This document shows, piece after piece, positions 26,454 to 36,524 of a stretch of DNA of 64,000 nucleotides. The notes under the pieces are model-generated. The model ran no database searches, was not told the origin of the DNA, and worked only from the letters and a program-made list of their open reading frames with translations. This DNA comes from Algoriphagus iocasae. Its GTDB lineage: Bacteria; Bacteroidota; Bacteroidia; Cytophagales; Cyclobacteriaceae. Positions within the stretch are counted from its first letter, which is position 1. Each line of letters opens with the position of its first letter. The stretch lies in contig NZ_JACIJO010000002.1 in assembly GCF_014206875.1 (NCBI RefSeq), forward strand, positions 1,478,006 to 1,542,005, read 5' to 3'. The translations under genes were made by a program, and so were the position numbers.

Positions 26454-27827
26454 ATGAGCAATGAGGCCTTAGGTTTTGAAGCATTTAAGTTAAATCGCCA
26501 ATTATTGGATGCGATCGCTGAGGCTGGATATACTCATCCTACCCCAATCCAAGAAAAGGCCGTACCTCTTGCGCAGGCTGGGCATGATGTGTTGGGAATA
26601 GCTCAAACAGGTACTGGGAAGACTGCAGCCTATGTTTTGCCAATTTTGATGAAAGTGAAATATGCCCAAGGGATGCATCCAAGGGCATTGATTTTAGCGC
26701 CTACTCGAGAGTTGGTGATGCAAATCGAAGAGGTAGTTAGGCAACTAGCGAAATTTACAGATCTAAGAATTGTTTGCCTTTATGGAGGCTTGGGGCCAAA
26801 GACTCAGATAGAGAACATCAAGGCGGGAGTGGATATCATTATTTCTACTCCTGGTAGATTTATGGAGATCTATCGAAAAAATGAGCTTTACACAAAGGAT
26901 CTGAAGACGATGGTTTTGGATGAAGCGGATAAAATGATGGATATGGGTTTTATGCCTCAGATCCGGTCAATTTTAGAAGTGATTCCTGTCAAGAGACAGA
27001 ATTTGCTGTTCTCGGCAACTTTCGGGGGAAGGATTGAAAAGCTTGCGCATGAATTTTTAGAATTTCCTGAAAGAGTAGAAGTAACTCCTCAGGCGACTAC
27101 TGCAGAAACAATCGGGCAGGTAAAATATCTTGTTCCTAACATCAAAACCAAGATCAATCTTTTGGCAAAACTTCTGGAAGAAGAAGCAGTGACAAGAGCG
27201 ATCATTTTTACGAGATCAAGAAAAAATGCAGAAGAGGTTTTCCACTTTCTGGATAGAAGGCATTTTGGGGAGATTCGAGTAATCCATGCCAATAAGGGTC
27301 AAAATACCCGAATTAATTCCATGGAAGATTTTAAAGGTGGAGAAGTAAGGATTTTAGTTGCGACAGATGTGGCTTCCAGAGGATTGGATGTCAGCATGGT
27401 TTCTCATGTGATCAATTTTGATGTGCCTTTGATCTATGAAGATTATGTGCATAGAATCGGTAGAACCGGGCGTGCAGAACAGGAAGGGAAGGCAATTACC
27501 TTTGTCAATCCGGCAGAAAGCTATCACTTCGAAAGAATCGAGGAAATAATTAGAATGACTGTGGAGGAACTTCCAATTCCAGAAGGAGTCGATATTCCTG
27601 CGACACCATTTGAGGAAAAGCAAGCTTATGCGAGAGAATTGGATCGATTAAAGCAGCGGGATGATCCTAATTATAAAGGGGCATTTCATGAAAAGAAAGC
27701 TCAGAAAAAGGCAAATCCATTTACAGAAAAAGCCAAAGAAGAAAAGAAGCGAGGAAATAAAAATTCGAAAGCGAAAAAGAATAGAAACCAGCTAAAAACG
27801 AAGAATCAAAAGAATAAAGGTAGATAA
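26454..27827 (+). CDS. DEAD-box ATP-dependent RNA helicase, RhlE-like
   Basis: Unwinds RNA, probably in ribosome assembly or cold-stress RNA handling. All superfamily 2 motifs are visible in order: the Q motif (THPTPIQEKAVP), AQTGTGKT, PTRELV, TPGR, DEAD, SAT, IIFTRSR, ATDVASRGLDV and HRIGRTGRAE. The last roughly 50 residues are a Lys/Asn-rich basic tail typical for RNA binding. Length is 457. An intrinsic terminator follows directly. Confidence 0.93.
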   Translation: MSNEALGFEAFKLNRQLLDAIAEAGYTHPTPIQEKAVPLAQAGHDVLGIAQTGTGKTAAYVLPILMKVKYAQGMHPRALILAPTRELVMQIEEVVRQLAKFTDLRIVCLYGGLGPKTQIENIKAGVDIIISTPGRFMEIYRKNELYTKDLKTMVLDEADKMMDMGFMPQIRSILEVIPVKRQNLLFSATFGGRIEKLAHEFLEFPERVEVTPQATTAETIGQVKYLVPNIKTKINLLAKLLEEEAVTRAIIFTRSRKNAEEVFHFLDRRHFGEIRVIHANKGQNTRINSMEDFKGGEVRILVATDVASRGLDVSMVSHVINFDVPLIYEDYVHRIGRTGRAEQEGKAITFVNPAESYHFERIEEIIRMTVEELPIPEGVDIPATPFEEKQAYARELDRLKQRDDPNYKGAFHEKKAQKKANPFTEKAKEEKKRGNKNSKAKKNRNQLKTKNQKNKGR

Positions 27828-27832
27828 AATAG

Positions 27833-27856
27833 AAAGCCCCGAGTTATCGGGGCTTT
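27833..27856 (+). terminator. Intrinsic terminator of the RNA helicase gene
   Basis: A 10-bp GC-rich stem (27833-27842 with 27847-27856), GTTA loop, followed by a T run. Confidence 0.92.
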
Positions 27857-28017
27857 TTCTTTTTTAGGCCTTTAATAGTTTATTATTTGAACGCTGATTA
27901 GAGTTTCATAAACAAGTTTTAGAGTTTATCTTAAAAAATATTAAATAAATAGTTTATCGGATAAGTTTTAAATGCAAGTATTAGTTTTAAGGATAGAAAT
28001 CCTGAATAATTTCAATT

Positions 28018-29199
28018 ATGTTGGTTCAAACCTTACTTTCAATCTATCTGTTTTGGTGGCAAAGCCCGGATTCTCTAGAAATATTAGTTCCGTTCAATCA
28101 TCATTTGAAGAGATCAAAAAGTATAGCAATTGAAGTTGAATTTTTAAATGGATTTAGGAATGAGAGGCCAACGGCTTTTTTAATTGAAGATACTTTTGAT
28201 CAGGTTTTTGAAAATGAGAATCAATTCATTCCATCTTCCGAATCACTCAATATAGTTTTGATAAAAGGAAGGAAGGATAATGAAGAACTCAAAAAGGCAG
28301 TGAATCAACATGGTGTTCCTGATATTAAACTAGCTTACCAACTGTATAATCAAGATCAGATTGCCAGAGATATTGAAATAATTAGAAAAGAACTTCTTGG
28401 GGAAAAGAAGGTGGTTTTATTTGGGTATTCATCCTCCGCTACGATCTTGCAATATTACATCTCATTATTTCCTGAACAGGTTGAAAGAGCAGTATTTCTA
28501 AATCCCTTAATTTTTGATATTCAAAAAAATCTGAGTTTTCCCAGGTCTGATTTGTCTATTTCCGAATTCAAATTGAGCGAAGAACAAATATTTGACTTTA
28601 ATTATTTTTCAAACTTTCAATCTCATCCCATTTCAAAAGAACAATTTGAAAAGGAATCTAAAAACAGCTTGATTCAATTTTTGACTTTTAAGGATTGTCT
28701 AGGAGGGTTTGGCAAACTGCCTATTAATGAGAATGATTTTGCCTTAACAGTAAGATTATTTGAGCATTCATTGGCAATCTCTGATTTACAATCCAAAGGA
28801 GTTTATGAAAATGAGATATTTAGAATGTTGAAAGAAAGAAGCAAGCCTTTATGGGAATCGTATTCTGAATCGAACTTCTTAGTGCATGGCACCAATTATG
28901 ATAAAATTCTTGAGTTTGAAGGGAAAGTCACATTGATTGGATGTGCATATGACCAATTAATTTATCCAAAATCCTATGATGCATTGGCCGAGTTTTATTC
29001 AAATAGCACTTTGTTACTAATTAAAGATGGGCATGCATTTCAAAAAACAATCAGTGCTGGTGTCCTTAATTTATTGATTGAAGCTTTTGTAGAAGATGAT
29101 ATAAAAAAGAAGTTGAATGCTTACTCAGAAATGACCGAACAGAATTTTTTATTCAAAAAATATAAGGAAGGAGATTTTAAAATTCCTCCTCCTTTTTAA
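28018..29199 (+). CDS. Alpha/beta-hydrolase-fold protein of unknown function
   Basis: I do not recognise a named family. The 393 residues have a hydrophobic N-terminus (MLVQTLLSIYLFWW), possibly an uncleaved anchor or export signal. The hydrolase elbow is GYSSSA, with Ser138 as probable nucleophile and Ser in place of the second Gly of GxSxG. Asp312 (GCAYDQLIYP) and His339 (KDGHAF) are well placed to complete a triad. These features and the spacing suggest a peptidase or esterase of the proline-iminopeptidase-like type. A 190-nt AT-rich leader precedes it, and a shared terminator separates it from the M28 peptidase gene. Confidence 0.6.
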   Translation: MLVQTLLSIYLFWWQSPDSLEILVPFNHHLKRSKSIAIEVEFLNGFRNERPTAFLIEDTFDQVFENENQFIPSSESLNIVLIKGRKDNEELKKAVNQHGVPDIKLAYQLYNQDQIARDIEIIRKELLGEKKVVLFGYSSSATILQYYISLFPEQVERAVFLNPLIFDIQKNLSFPRSDLSISEFKLSEEQIFDFNYFSNFQSHPISKEQFEKESKNSLIQFLTFKDCLGGFGKLPINENDFALTVRLFEHSLAISDLQSKGVYENEIFRMLKERSKPLWESYSESNFLVHGTNYDKILEFEGKVTLIGCAYDQLIYPKSYDALAEFYSNSTLLLIKDGHAFQKTISAGVLNLLIEAFVEDDIKKKLNAYSEMTEQNFLFKKYKEGDFKIPPPF

Positions 29200-29204
29200 G
29201 TAAA

Positions 29205-29232
29205 AAAGCCCCGAAATTTTTTTCGGGGCTTT
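29205..29232. terminator. Bidirectional intrinsic terminator (hydrolase / M28 peptidase)
   Basis: A perfect 12-bp stem (29205-29216 with 29221-29232) with a TTTT loop between convergent genes, with an A run before it. Confidence 0.92.
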
Positions 29233-29237
29233 CTGTT

Positions 29238-30734
29238 TTATCTGTCGGTTCTTGTATTTGTTCCGTCCACTCTGATTCGATTTTCTCTATTGGCAAGATC
29301 CCAAGCTGTATAGAATATTAGCTTAGCTCTTTTTGCCATCAATGGGAATTCGATTTTGTCCACAGTGTCTGTTACTTGGTGGTAATCATCATGAACTCCA
29401 TTAAAGAAAAACGCAACGGGAATGTTATGCTTTGCAAAGTTGTAATGATCTGATCTATAATAGAATCTGTTTGGATCATCCTCAGCATCGTATCTGTAAT
29501 CCAGGATCAAATCACTGTAAGTGATGTTATTGTATTCCAAGATTTTCTTCAAATCTGTAGAAAGCATTTCAGATCCAATAACATAGACGAAGTCTTTGTT
29601 TTCTGCATCCTGGTATTCGTAATCGATTCTACCTACCATGTCAATGTTAATATCGACCACGGTGTTTTCCAATGGGAAAATTGGATGCTCAGAATAGTAT
29701 TCAGAACCTAAAAGTCCTTTTTCTTCACCAGTTACATTCAAGAATAGAATAGATCTTCTTGGCTTGATGCCGTCTTTTGCAGCGGTAGCGAACGCTTCAG
29801 CAATTTCCATCACAGAAACAGTTCCAGAACCATCGTCATCAGCACCATTGAAAACTTCCCCAGTGCTACTAACACCTACGTGATCGTAATGAGAAGAAAT
29901 AACTACGATTTCATCTTTTTTGTCAGTTCCTTCGAGAAAAGCCAAGATGTTTGAAGACTCAACTTCTTCTACTTTCTTTTTGATCTGGTAAGATGCTTTT
30001 TGAGATTTGATGGTCTCTGGAATTGATTTCGCAGCTTCCTTCAGCTCTTCCACAGGAGTGTCAAACAATTCTCCCATTTTATCTGAGCTTACCATGAAAA
30101 TTGGTTTTTGCTCTACTTCTTTAGCAAATCCGATTCTTCCTTTTCCTGCCAAAGTCTTATATCTGTTGGCGATTCTGTCAAAGTTAGCCTGGCCTTCCAT
30201 AGATACGATTACAATACCTGCTGCACCGGCTTCCATTACTTTAGTGACAAGGTCATTGGATCTCACGCCAACAGCCCAGATTCCAACCAGTTTGTCTTTG
30301 ACATCAACTTTTGCAAGGTTTTCGTCAGATACCAAACCTAAAAATACCAATTCAGACTTGGCTGCTTTTTTCATGTCTCCATCACCAATGAACACAAAGT
30401 CCTCATTGTTGACCAATTTATTCTTTCCGATCTTCAAGTTTACTTCGTCAAATGAAGTGCTGACTAAGTCTACTTTCTGAAGGTAGCTTCCGTTTACTGG
30501 ACCTGTAAGTCCAAGATTTTTATAGAAATTTGAAATGTATTCTGCAGCAATTTTTTGCTCTTCAGAACCTGTGTCTCTTCCTTTCATCTCATCAGATGCC
30601 AGATACGTTAGGTTTTTGGTAAGATCTTCTGCAGTAATTGTGTTGGCGTATTTCACCTGCACAGGTGTTTGAGCCATTGATGGCAGCGAAAGCCCAAGAG
30701 CCAAAGCACCAGTCAAAAACAAGCTTTTATTCAT
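29238..30734 (-). CDS. Exported M28 family zinc aminopeptidase with PA domain
   Basis: A secreted or periplasmic metallopeptidase. A cleavable signal peptide (MNKSLFLTGALALGLSLPSMA, cleavage near 21/22) is followed by a protease-associated insert (about 110-250). Then comes the M28 core: SSHYDHVG (His282), NGADDDGSGT (Asp299), TGEEKGLLGSE (Glu337/338) and INIDMVGR (Asp365). A final zinc histidine is in YRSDHYNFA. Length is 498. It would release N-terminal amino acids from peptides, useful for a protein-degrading marine heterotroph (inference). Confidence 0.92.
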   Translation of the reverse strand: MNKSLFLTGALALGLSLPSMAQTPVQVKYANTITAEDLTKNLTYLASDEMKGRDTGSEEQKIAAEYISNFYKNLGLTGPVNGSYLQKVDLVSTSFDEVNLKIGKNKLVNNEDFVFIGDGDMKKAAKSELVFLGLVSDENLAKVDVKDKLVGIWAVGVRSNDLVTKVMEAGAAGIVIVSMEGQANFDRIANRYKTLAGKGRIGFAKEVEQKPIFMVSSDKMGELFDTPVEELKEAAKSIPETIKSQKASYQIKKKVEEVESSNILAFLEGTDKKDEIVVISSHYDHVGVSSTGEVFNGADDDGSGTVSVMEIAEAFATAAKDGIKPRRSILFLNVTGEEKGLLGSEYYSEHPIFPLENTVVDINIDMVGRIDYEYQDAENKDFVYVIGSEMLSTDLKKILEYNNITYSDLILDYRYDAEDDPNRFYYRSDHYNFAKHNIPVAFFFNGVHDDYHQVTDTVDKIEFPLMAKRAKLIFYTAWDLANRENRIRVDGTNTRTDR

Positions 30735-30947
30735 CTTGATTATAGTTAGGTTTTATTTTATCTATCTGAGAAAACGAAGGTTCGGGTGATCAATTTTGGG
30801 TCGAAAACTATACCTAGATTCCCAGATTGGTATTTTTCGCTCCAAAACTAGATAATTTTTTAAGGCTACAAACAACCGCCTATCAATAAGAGTTAAAAGC
30901 TTGTTAAAATATTGAAAATCAAAAAAGCTTTATCGCTCAATAAATTG

Positions 30948-30955
30948 TACCTTTG
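30948..30955 (+). promoter_or_regulatory. -7 box of the gcvP promoter
   Basis: TACCTTTG followed by CA matches the phylum -7 element exactly, 58 nt before the gcvP start. The -33 region has no clear TTG. I saw no glycine riboswitch in the 279-nt spacer. Confidence 0.5.
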
Positions 30956-31013
30956 CACTTTGAAAAACAAGGGCATGTTTTAACCCAAATATTCATTCTT
31001 CCCTACGTTCTCT

Positions 31014-33902
31014 ATGAAGATCAATCTTTCAAACGCTGTAAAATTCGAAAACAGACATAACGGACCGACAAATGCGGAGATTTCCGAAATGCTGGAAAAA
31101 ATCGGAGCCTCTTCTCTTGAAGAATTAATCGATCAAACTGTTCCCAAATCCATTCAATTGGAAAAGCCGCTGAACTTGCCTTCTGCGCAATTGGAAACAG
31201 ATTTCTTGGTTGAATTCAAAAAGTTGGCTTCCAAAAACAAAGTTTTAAAATCATTTATCGGTCTAGGATATTATGACACGTTTGTACCAGGAGTGATCTT
31301 GAGAAATGTGTTGGAAAATCCAGGATGGTACACTGCTTATACCCCTTACCAAGCAGAGATTGCACAAGGAAGGTTGGAAGCATTGATCAATTTCCAGACT
31401 GTAGTGATGGAATTGACAGGAATGGAGCTGGCAAATGCTTCCCTTCTTGATGAAGGAACAGCAGCTGCTGAGGCGATGGGTATGCTTTTCTCTGTAAAAG
31501 CAAGAGAAAAGAAAACTGCTACGAAGTTTTTTGTGGATGAAAAAGTGTTCCCTCAAACAAAGGCGGTTTTAGAAACCAGAGCTGAGCCTATCGGAATTCA
31601 AGTCGTTTATGGTTCAGTGGATGAACTTGACGTAACTGATCCAGAATTATTCGGAGTTCTTTTCCAGTATCCTGATTCTGATGGATTGGTAAGAGATTAT
31701 TCCGCGATAGTTGCTGCGGCAAAGGAGAACAAAGTACACACAGCATTTGCAGCGGATTTGTTGGCGTTGACACTTTTGACACCTCCAGGAGAAATGGGAG
31801 CTGATGTAGTAGTTGGAACTGCTCAGAGATTCGGCGTGCCAATGGGTTATGGTGGCCCTCATTCTGCATTCTTTGCTACCAAAGAAGAATTCAAAAGACA
31901 GATTCCAGGAAGAATTATCGGAGTTTCTTTAGATAGAGCAGGAAACAAAGCTTATAGAATGGCTCTTCAGACTAGAGAGCAACATATCAAAAGAGAAAAA
32001 GCTACATCCAACATCTGTACAGCACAAGTTTTATTAGCGGTGATGTCCAGTTTTTATGCAGTATATCACGGACCAAAAGGTTTGAAAAATATTGCATTGA
32101 GAACGCATGGATTGGCAAAATTGACTGCGGAAGGATTAAAAGAACTTGGTTTTGCTGTAAGCGAAGGTGAGTTTTTCGATACTATCAAAATTAAATTGAG
32201 TTCTCATGACCAAGCTCATTTCTCTGCAATGGCGGTAGGAGCGGGTATGAACTTCAGATATGCAGAAGACCTTGTTTTCATCGCTTTTGATGAAACTAAG
32301 TCTCTTCAGGATGCTCAGGCGATTGTAAACGTGTTTGCGACTGCTGCAGGTAAAGATTCTATTTCGTTGAGCGATAAAGCTGAAAACCTTGAAGTTTCTA
32401 TTTCAGATGCTTTAGTAAGAAAGTCTGAATATTTGACTCACCCAGTTTTCAATAGCTTCCATTCTGAGCATGAAATGCTTCGATACATCAAGCGTTTGGA
32501 AAACAAAGATCTTTCTTTGGTTCATTCCATGATTTCATTGGGCTCTTGTACAATGAAACTGAATGCTACTGCTGAGATGATTCCTGTTACTTGGCCAGAA
32601 TTCGGTCAAATGCACCCATTCTCACCAATGGATCAGACCGCAGGTTATCAGGAATTGTTTGCAAACTTGGAAAGATGGCTTTCTGAAATTACCGGATTTG
32701 CTGGAACTTCACTTCAGCCAAACTCAGGAGCACAAGGAGAGTTTGCCGGTTTGATGGTAATCAGAGCTTATCATTTGAATAGAAATGAAGGTCATAGAAA
32801 TATAGCCTTGATTCCAACTTCAGCGCATGGTACAAACCCAGCTTCCGCTGTTATGGCAGGGATGAAAGTGGTTTTGGTGAAATGTGATGAAAAAGGAAAT
32901 ATTGATCTAGACGATCTGAAAGCTAAAGCAGAAGCACATTCAAATGACCTTGCATGCTTGATGGTAACTTATCCATCTACTCACGGAGTATTTGAGGAGG
33001 CGATCAGAGAAATCTGTGCTACTATTCATGAGCATGGTGGTCAAGTATACATGGATGGAGCAAATATGAACGCACAGGTAGGATTGACAAGTCCAGGAAA
33101 TATCGGTGCCGATGTTTGTCACTTGAATCTTCATAAAACATTCTGTATTCCTCACGGTGGTGGTGGACCTGGTATGGGACCTATTTGTGTTGCAAGTCAC
33201 CTTGTGCCTTTCCTACCTGGAAATCCATTGGTGAAAACAGGAGGTAAAGATGCTGTGTCATCCATTTCTGCTGCTCCTTATGGAAGTGCAAGTATTCTTC
33301 CAATCTCTTATGCTTACATCGCAATGATGGGTGGAGATGGTTTGACGAACGCTACCAAGATGGCGATCCTGAATGCGAACTACATCAAGGAAAGATTAAG
33401 CGGACATTATCCGATTCTTTATACAGGAACCAAAGGAAGAGCAGCCCACGAAATGATTGTGGATTGCAGAGCTTTCAAAGAAGTTGGAGTTGAAGTGGAA
33501 GATATCGCAAAACGATTGATGGATTATGGTTTCCATGCTCCAACAGTGTCTTTCCCTGTTGCAGGAACATTGATGATCGAGCCAACAGAATCTGAGACTA
33601 AAGCTGAATTGGATAAATTCTGTGATGCCTTGATTTCTATTAGAGCTGAAATCAAAGAGATCGAAGAGGGGACTGCTGATAAAGTGAATAACGTATTGAA
33701 AAATGCGCCACATACTGCTAGTATGGTATTGACTGGAGAGTGGGATTTACCTTACTCTAGAGAGAAAGCTGTGTTCCCAGCGGCCTATGTGAAAGAAAAT
33801 AAATTCTGGCCTTCGGTAAGAAGAATTGATTCTGCTTACGGAGATAGAAACTTGGTTTGTAGCTGTATTCCTGTAGAGGATTATGCTACCGAAGAAGTTT
33901 AA
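31014..33902 (+). CDS. gcvP: Glycine dehydrogenase (decarboxylating), P protein of the glycine cleavage system
   Basis: Decarboxylates glycine and passes the aminomethyl group to lipoylated H protein. It is a single-chain P protein of 962 residues with both halves fused, as in E. coli. The N-terminal half has [11 protein letters not shown] and [13 protein letters not shown]. The C-terminal half has the PLP lysine in [18 protein letters not shown] (Lys708). gcvT and gcvH are not in the window. lipA, needed to lipoylate GcvH, lies about 1.3 kb away on the other strand. A bidirectional terminator follows. Confidence 0.96.
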   Translation: MKINLSNAVKFENRHNGPTNAEISEMLEKIGASSLEELIDQTVPKSIQLEKPLNLPSAQLETDFLVEFKKLASKNKVLKSFIGLGYYDTFVPGVILRNVLENPGWYTAYTPYQAEIAQGRLEALINFQTVVMELTGMELANASLLDEGTAAAEAMGMLFSVKAREKKTATKFFVDEKVFPQTKAVLETRAEPIGIQVVYGSVDELDVTDPELFGVLFQYPDSDGLVRDYSAIVAAAKENKVHTAFAADLLALTLLTPPGEMGADVVVGTAQRFGVPMGYGGPHSAFFATKEEFKRQIPGRIIGVSLDRAGNKAYRMALQTREQHIKREKATSNICTAQVLLAVMSSFYAVYHGPKGLKNIALRTHGLAKLTAEGLKELGFAVSEGEFFDTIKIKLSSHDQAHFSAMAVGAGMNFRYAEDLVFIAFDETKSLQDAQAIVNVFATAAGKDSISLSDKAENLEVSISDALVRKSEYLTHPVFNSFHSEHEMLRYIKRLENKDLSLVHSMISLGSCTMKLNATAEMIPVTWPEFGQMHPFSPMDQTAGYQELFANLERWLSEITGFAGTSLQPNSGAQGEFAGLMVIRAYHLNRNEGHRNIALIPTSAHGTNPASAVMAGMKVVLVKCDEKGNIDLDDLKAKAEAHSNDLACLMVTYPSTHGVFEEAIREICATIHEHGGQVYMDGANMNAQVGLTSPGNIGADVCHLNLHKTFCIPHGGGGPGMGPICVASHLVPFLPGNPLVKTGGKDAVSSISAAPYGSASILPISYAYIAMMGGDGLTNATKMAILNANYIKERLSGHYPILYTGTKGRAAHEMIVDCRAFKEVGVEVEDIAKRLMDYGFHAPTVSFPVAGTLMIEPTESETKAELDKFCDALISIRAEIKEIEEGTADKVNNVLKNAPHTASMVLTGEWDLPYSREKAVFPAAYVKENKFWPSVRRIDSAYGDRNLVCSCIPVEDYATEEV

Positions 33903-33929
33903 TATTGACTTCCTCAAAAAAAAAAATTG

Positions 33930-33954
33930 GGGCTGCCATTGGCAGCCCTTTTTT
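33930..33954. terminator. Bidirectional intrinsic terminator after gcvP
   Basis: An 8-bp GC-rich stem (33930-33937 with 33941-33948), ATT loop, T6 run on the plus side and a ten-A run before it. It serves gcvP and the convergent small membrane protein gene. Confidence 0.9.
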
Positions 33955-33955
33955 A

Positions 33956-34264
33956 TTAATCGGCTGGTAAATTATTTGGTTCACTAAGTTCAATCTCCAG
34001 TCCACCGGTTTTTTTGGAGATGAAATTATATATCCAGGCAAAAAGCGCCCCAAATATGAATCCTAGTATTCCATAAATAATAGGGAAAATAATGATCAAG
34101 AGGATTGGGAATGCAGATCCGAAAGGCAACCCTGAATCCATATCCCCAATTATCGTGCTCATAAAAAGCCCATAAGGAATTCCTATTATCGCACCTATTA
34201 GTGCTAATGTGAGTCCGTAAATCTTTGCTGCTGAACCGACTCCGATCTTTTTGATAACTTGCAT
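33956..34264 (-). CDS. Small integral membrane protein, function unknown
   Basis: 102 residues with two hydrophobic regions (about 14-40 and 50-80) separated by a short acidic/Gly loop. The C-terminal motif FAWIYNFISKKTGGLEIEL recurs, in my recollection, in small membrane proteins of bacteria and archaea of unknown role. It has its own terminator-bounded unit: lipA ends upstream with a hairpin, and gcvP converges downstream. Confidence 0.65.
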   Translation of the reverse strand: MQVIKKIGVGSAAKIYGLTLALIGAIIGIPYGLFMSTIIGDMDSGLPFGSAFPILLIIIFPIIYGILGFIFGALFAWIYNFISKKTGGLEIELSEPNNLPAD

Positions 34265-34307
34265 AAAAAGTAATTAGGTTTTAGTTTTCAAAATATAGTC
34301 AAAAAAA

Positions 34308-34328
34308 AAGCACATTTAAAATGTGCTT
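34308..34328 (-). terminator. Intrinsic terminator of lipA
   Basis: A perfect 10-bp palindromic stem (34308-34317 with 34319-34328) followed on the minus strand by a run of T residues (plus-strand A run 34301-34309). Confidence 0.85.
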
Positions 34329-34351
34329 AATAATTTAATTGATTTTTTTAG

Positions 34352-35230
34352 TTAGACATTCACATGTCTTTCAGCGTGGTAGGATGATCTCACAAGAGGT
34401 CCTGATTCCACGTATTTCAAACCTCTTTTCAAGCCTTCTTCTCGATACATTGAAAACATATCAGGGTGAATGAATTCAGCAACTTCAATGTGCATTTTGG
34501 TTGGCTGTAAGTATTGGCCAAGTGTCAAAATATCACATCCATTTGCTGCAAGGTCATCCATTGCCTTAAAGACTTCTTCTTTAGTCTCGCCCAATCCCAG
34601 CATAATTCCGGTCTTGGTTCTCTTACCATATTCTTTGGTCAGCTTAATTTGCTCCAAAGAGCGGTCATATTTTGCCTGAGGTCTCACTCTTCTATAAAGA
34701 CTTCCTACCGTTTCCATGTTATGGGAAACTACTTCCTGGCCACCATCGATCATTCTATATAAAGCATCCCAATTTGACTTTACATCAGGGATTAGTGTTT
34801 CAATAGTGGTAGAAGGGGAAAGCTCTTTAGTTTGTACGACCGTCTGGTACCAGATTTCGGCACCTTTATCTTTAAGTTCATCTCTATTGACAGATGTGAT
34901 AACTGCATGCTTCACGCCCATCAATTTGATTGCTTCAGCAACTCTTCTTGGTTCGTCTGTATCGTACTCTGGTGGTCTTCCGGTAGCGACTGCGCAAAAA
35001 GAACAGGATCTGGTACAAACATTTCCTAGAATCATAAATGTAGCCGTTCCAGCACCCCAACACTCTCCCATGTTCGGACAGTTTCCGCTTTCGCAAATGG
35101 TATGAAGCTTATGCTCATCCACCAGTTTACGGACTTTGGCATATTCTTTCCCAATTGGAAGCTTTACTCTCAACCAATCAGGTTTTTTTCTACGAGTTGC
35201 CTCTTCGGAAATAACTGGTAATTCGATCAT
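34352..35230 (-). CDS. lipA: Lipoyl synthase
   Basis: A radical-SAM enzyme that inserts sulfur into octanoyl groups on lipoyl domains, serving GcvH and 2-oxoacid dehydrogenases. The auxiliary-cluster cysteines are Cys46, Cys51 and Cys57 ([12 protein letters not shown]). The radical-SAM cluster is Cys72, Cys76 and Cys79 (CTRSCSFC). The C-terminal RSSYHA carries the serine ligand of the auxiliary cluster. Length 292 is normal. It has a consensus promoter (35248-35278) and its own terminator, so it is monocistronic. Confidence 0.96.
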   Translation of the reverse strand: MIELPVISEEATRRKKPDWLRVKLPIGKEYAKVRKLVDEHKLHTICESGNCPNMGECWGAGTATFMILGNVCTRSCSFCAVATGRPPEYDTDEPRRVAEAIKLMGVKHAVITSVNRDELKDKGAEIWYQTVVQTKELSPSTTIETLIPDVKSNWDALYRMIDGGQEVVSHNMETVGSLYRRVRPQAKYDRSLEQIKLTKEYGKRTKTGIMLGLGETKEEVFKAMDDLAANGCDILTLGQYLQPTKMHIEVAEFIHPDMFSMYREEGLKRGLKYVESGPLVRSSYHAERHVNV

Positions 35231-35247
35231 GAAAATATAAGTTTATG

Positions 35248-35278
35248 CAAAGGTACAGCAGCAGGGCTAAAAACCCAA
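35248..35278 (-). promoter_or_regulatory. Bacteroidota-type promoter of lipA
   Basis: The minus strand has TTG (35276-35278), 20 nt, then TACCTTTG (35248-35255), a full consensus match, giving a leader of about 10-15 nt before the start codon at 35230. Confidence 0.75.
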
Positions 35279-35284
35279 TTTCTA

Positions 35285-36013
35285 TTACTTTCTGAATCCG
35301 TAATAAAATGTAAAATAAGCAGATTGAAAGATCTGTTTATTTTCTGCCGTAGGGATTAAAGGTATTTCTTTGGTAAAACCTTCAAGCATGTATCCAAGTT
35401 CCAATCCGGTTACATTACTTCTGAAAACCCCAAATTCAAAGTTGATTGCGGCTTTTAGATTGGCTCCAATTGCTAATTCCGATTGGCCAATTCCTTGCAA
35501 AAGTCTTCCTGTTCCTAAAATATTGAATCGGCTTTGGTGTACCTCTGGGTCGTATTGCTCTGTGACAGTTTCTACTCGGTTGAGGGCATACTCAATGTAA
35601 TAAGGGGCAATTAGTCCTATAGATGGTCCTACAGCTGCTAAAGCAGAAACCTGAACGCCTTGATTAGGAGCTTTTTTAAACAGGATGATTTCTCTTCCAT
35701 ATTGTGGGCGGATGGAGTATAGATAATTGGACTTTCCAAAAATATAGCTGTTCCCTAATACGGTGTTGTATCTTACTTCCTTTGGGTTTTTAACATTGGA
35801 AAGCTCTACTGCCCAAAAACTAAATTGATCATCAGCTATTCTTGTCCCGACTTTAAACACAAATCCACCGATCAAACCACCGTTGGTATTTTTGTTTACA
35901 CCAAACAGGTATTCTTTGTCGTATTCATAGTTACCAATGTCTTCTCGCTGCGCAAAAGAGTCCATTGCAATAAGAATGAAGAATAGAGGAAGTAGTAATT
36001 TCAGCTTTGTCAT
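35285..36013 (-). CDS. Probable outer-membrane beta-barrel protein, function unknown
   Basis: 242 residues with a cleavable signal peptide (MTKLKLLLPLFFILIAMDSFAQ). The mature part is rich in alternating aromatic/hydrophobic strands and ends in SAYFTFYYGFRK, with aromatic strands like those that close outer-membrane barrels. No enzymatic motif is seen. I recognise it only as a conserved-looking Bacteroidota exported protein. It ends 7 nt from the lipA promoter and is divergent from the OsmC gene. Confidence 0.6.
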   Translation of the reverse strand: MTKLKLLLPLFFILIAMDSFAQREDIGNYEYDKEYLFGVNKNTNGGLIGGFVFKVGTRIADDQFSFWAVELSNVKNPKEVRYNTVLGNSYIFGKSNYLYSIRPQYGREIILFKKAPNQGVQVSALAAVGPSIGLIAPYYIEYALNRVETVTEQYDPEVHQSRFNILGTGRLLQGIGQSELAIGANLKAAINFEFGVFRSNVTGLELGYMLEGFTKEIPLIPTAENKQIFQSAYFTFYYGFRK

Positions 36014-36087
36014 TCGAAAAGGTCGAAAATATTGCCCTAATTTGTGGATCCAATTATTATTTAAACTGATTTTAAAAGTAAGGGTTT

Positions 36088-36492
36088 ATGCCAACTATAA
36101 AAAGTTCATATTTAGGAAATTTGAGAACTACCTCAGAGCACATCCAATCTGGAACAAGCATTCTGACTGATGCGCCTGTAGATAATAACGGTAAAGGTGA
36201 AAAGTTTTCGCCTACTGACCTGGTTTGTAGTGCGTTGGGTAGTTGTATGGTGACCATTATGGGTATAGTGGCAGAAAGAAATCAGGTTAGCCTAGAGGGA
36301 CTCACTTGGGAAGTGACAAAAATAATGCAGGCATCTCCAAGAAAAATTCAGGAGATAATTGTGGATTTCCATTGGGAAAATCCTGTAACTGATACTGCGA
36401 TGATCCAGAAATTGATGAATGCTGCAAAAACATGCCCAGTGGCTTTGAGCTTGGATCCGGCTATTAAGCAGACAATTAATTTCAATTTCTGA
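36088..36492 (+). CDS. OsmC family peroxiredoxin-like protein
   Basis: Thiol-dependent reduction of organic hydroperoxides is the usual role. The 134 residues carry two family cysteines: Cys53 in SALGSCMVTIM and Cys116 in AAKTCPVALSL. It has the preceding GKGEKFSPTDL segment. No export signal, so cytoplasmic. It is followed after 32 nt by the serine dehydratase gene. That enzyme has an oxygen-sensitive Fe-S cluster, so co-transcription would make sense, but it is not shown. Confidence 0.85.
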   Translation: MPTIKSSYLGNLRTTSEHIQSGTSILTDAPVDNNGKGEKFSPTDLVCSALGSCMVTIMGIVAERNQVSLEGLTWEVTKIMQASPRKIQEIIVDFHWENPVTDTAMIQKLMNAAKTCPVALSLDPAIKQTINFNF

Positions 36493-36524
36493 GTTCAGAA
36501 TATCAAAAATAGAACCCAACAAGT

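Noticed and set aside
30007..30480. A 157-codon frame antisense to the M28 peptidase gene
   Set aside because: It is the complement of a clearly real gene and has low-complexity Ser/Thr/Ile composition. The same applies to long antisense frames at 34716-35105, 48878-49447 and 53841-54215.
30735..31013. Glycine riboswitch upstream of gcvP
   Set aside because: I looked for the conserved tandem aptamer features and saw none.
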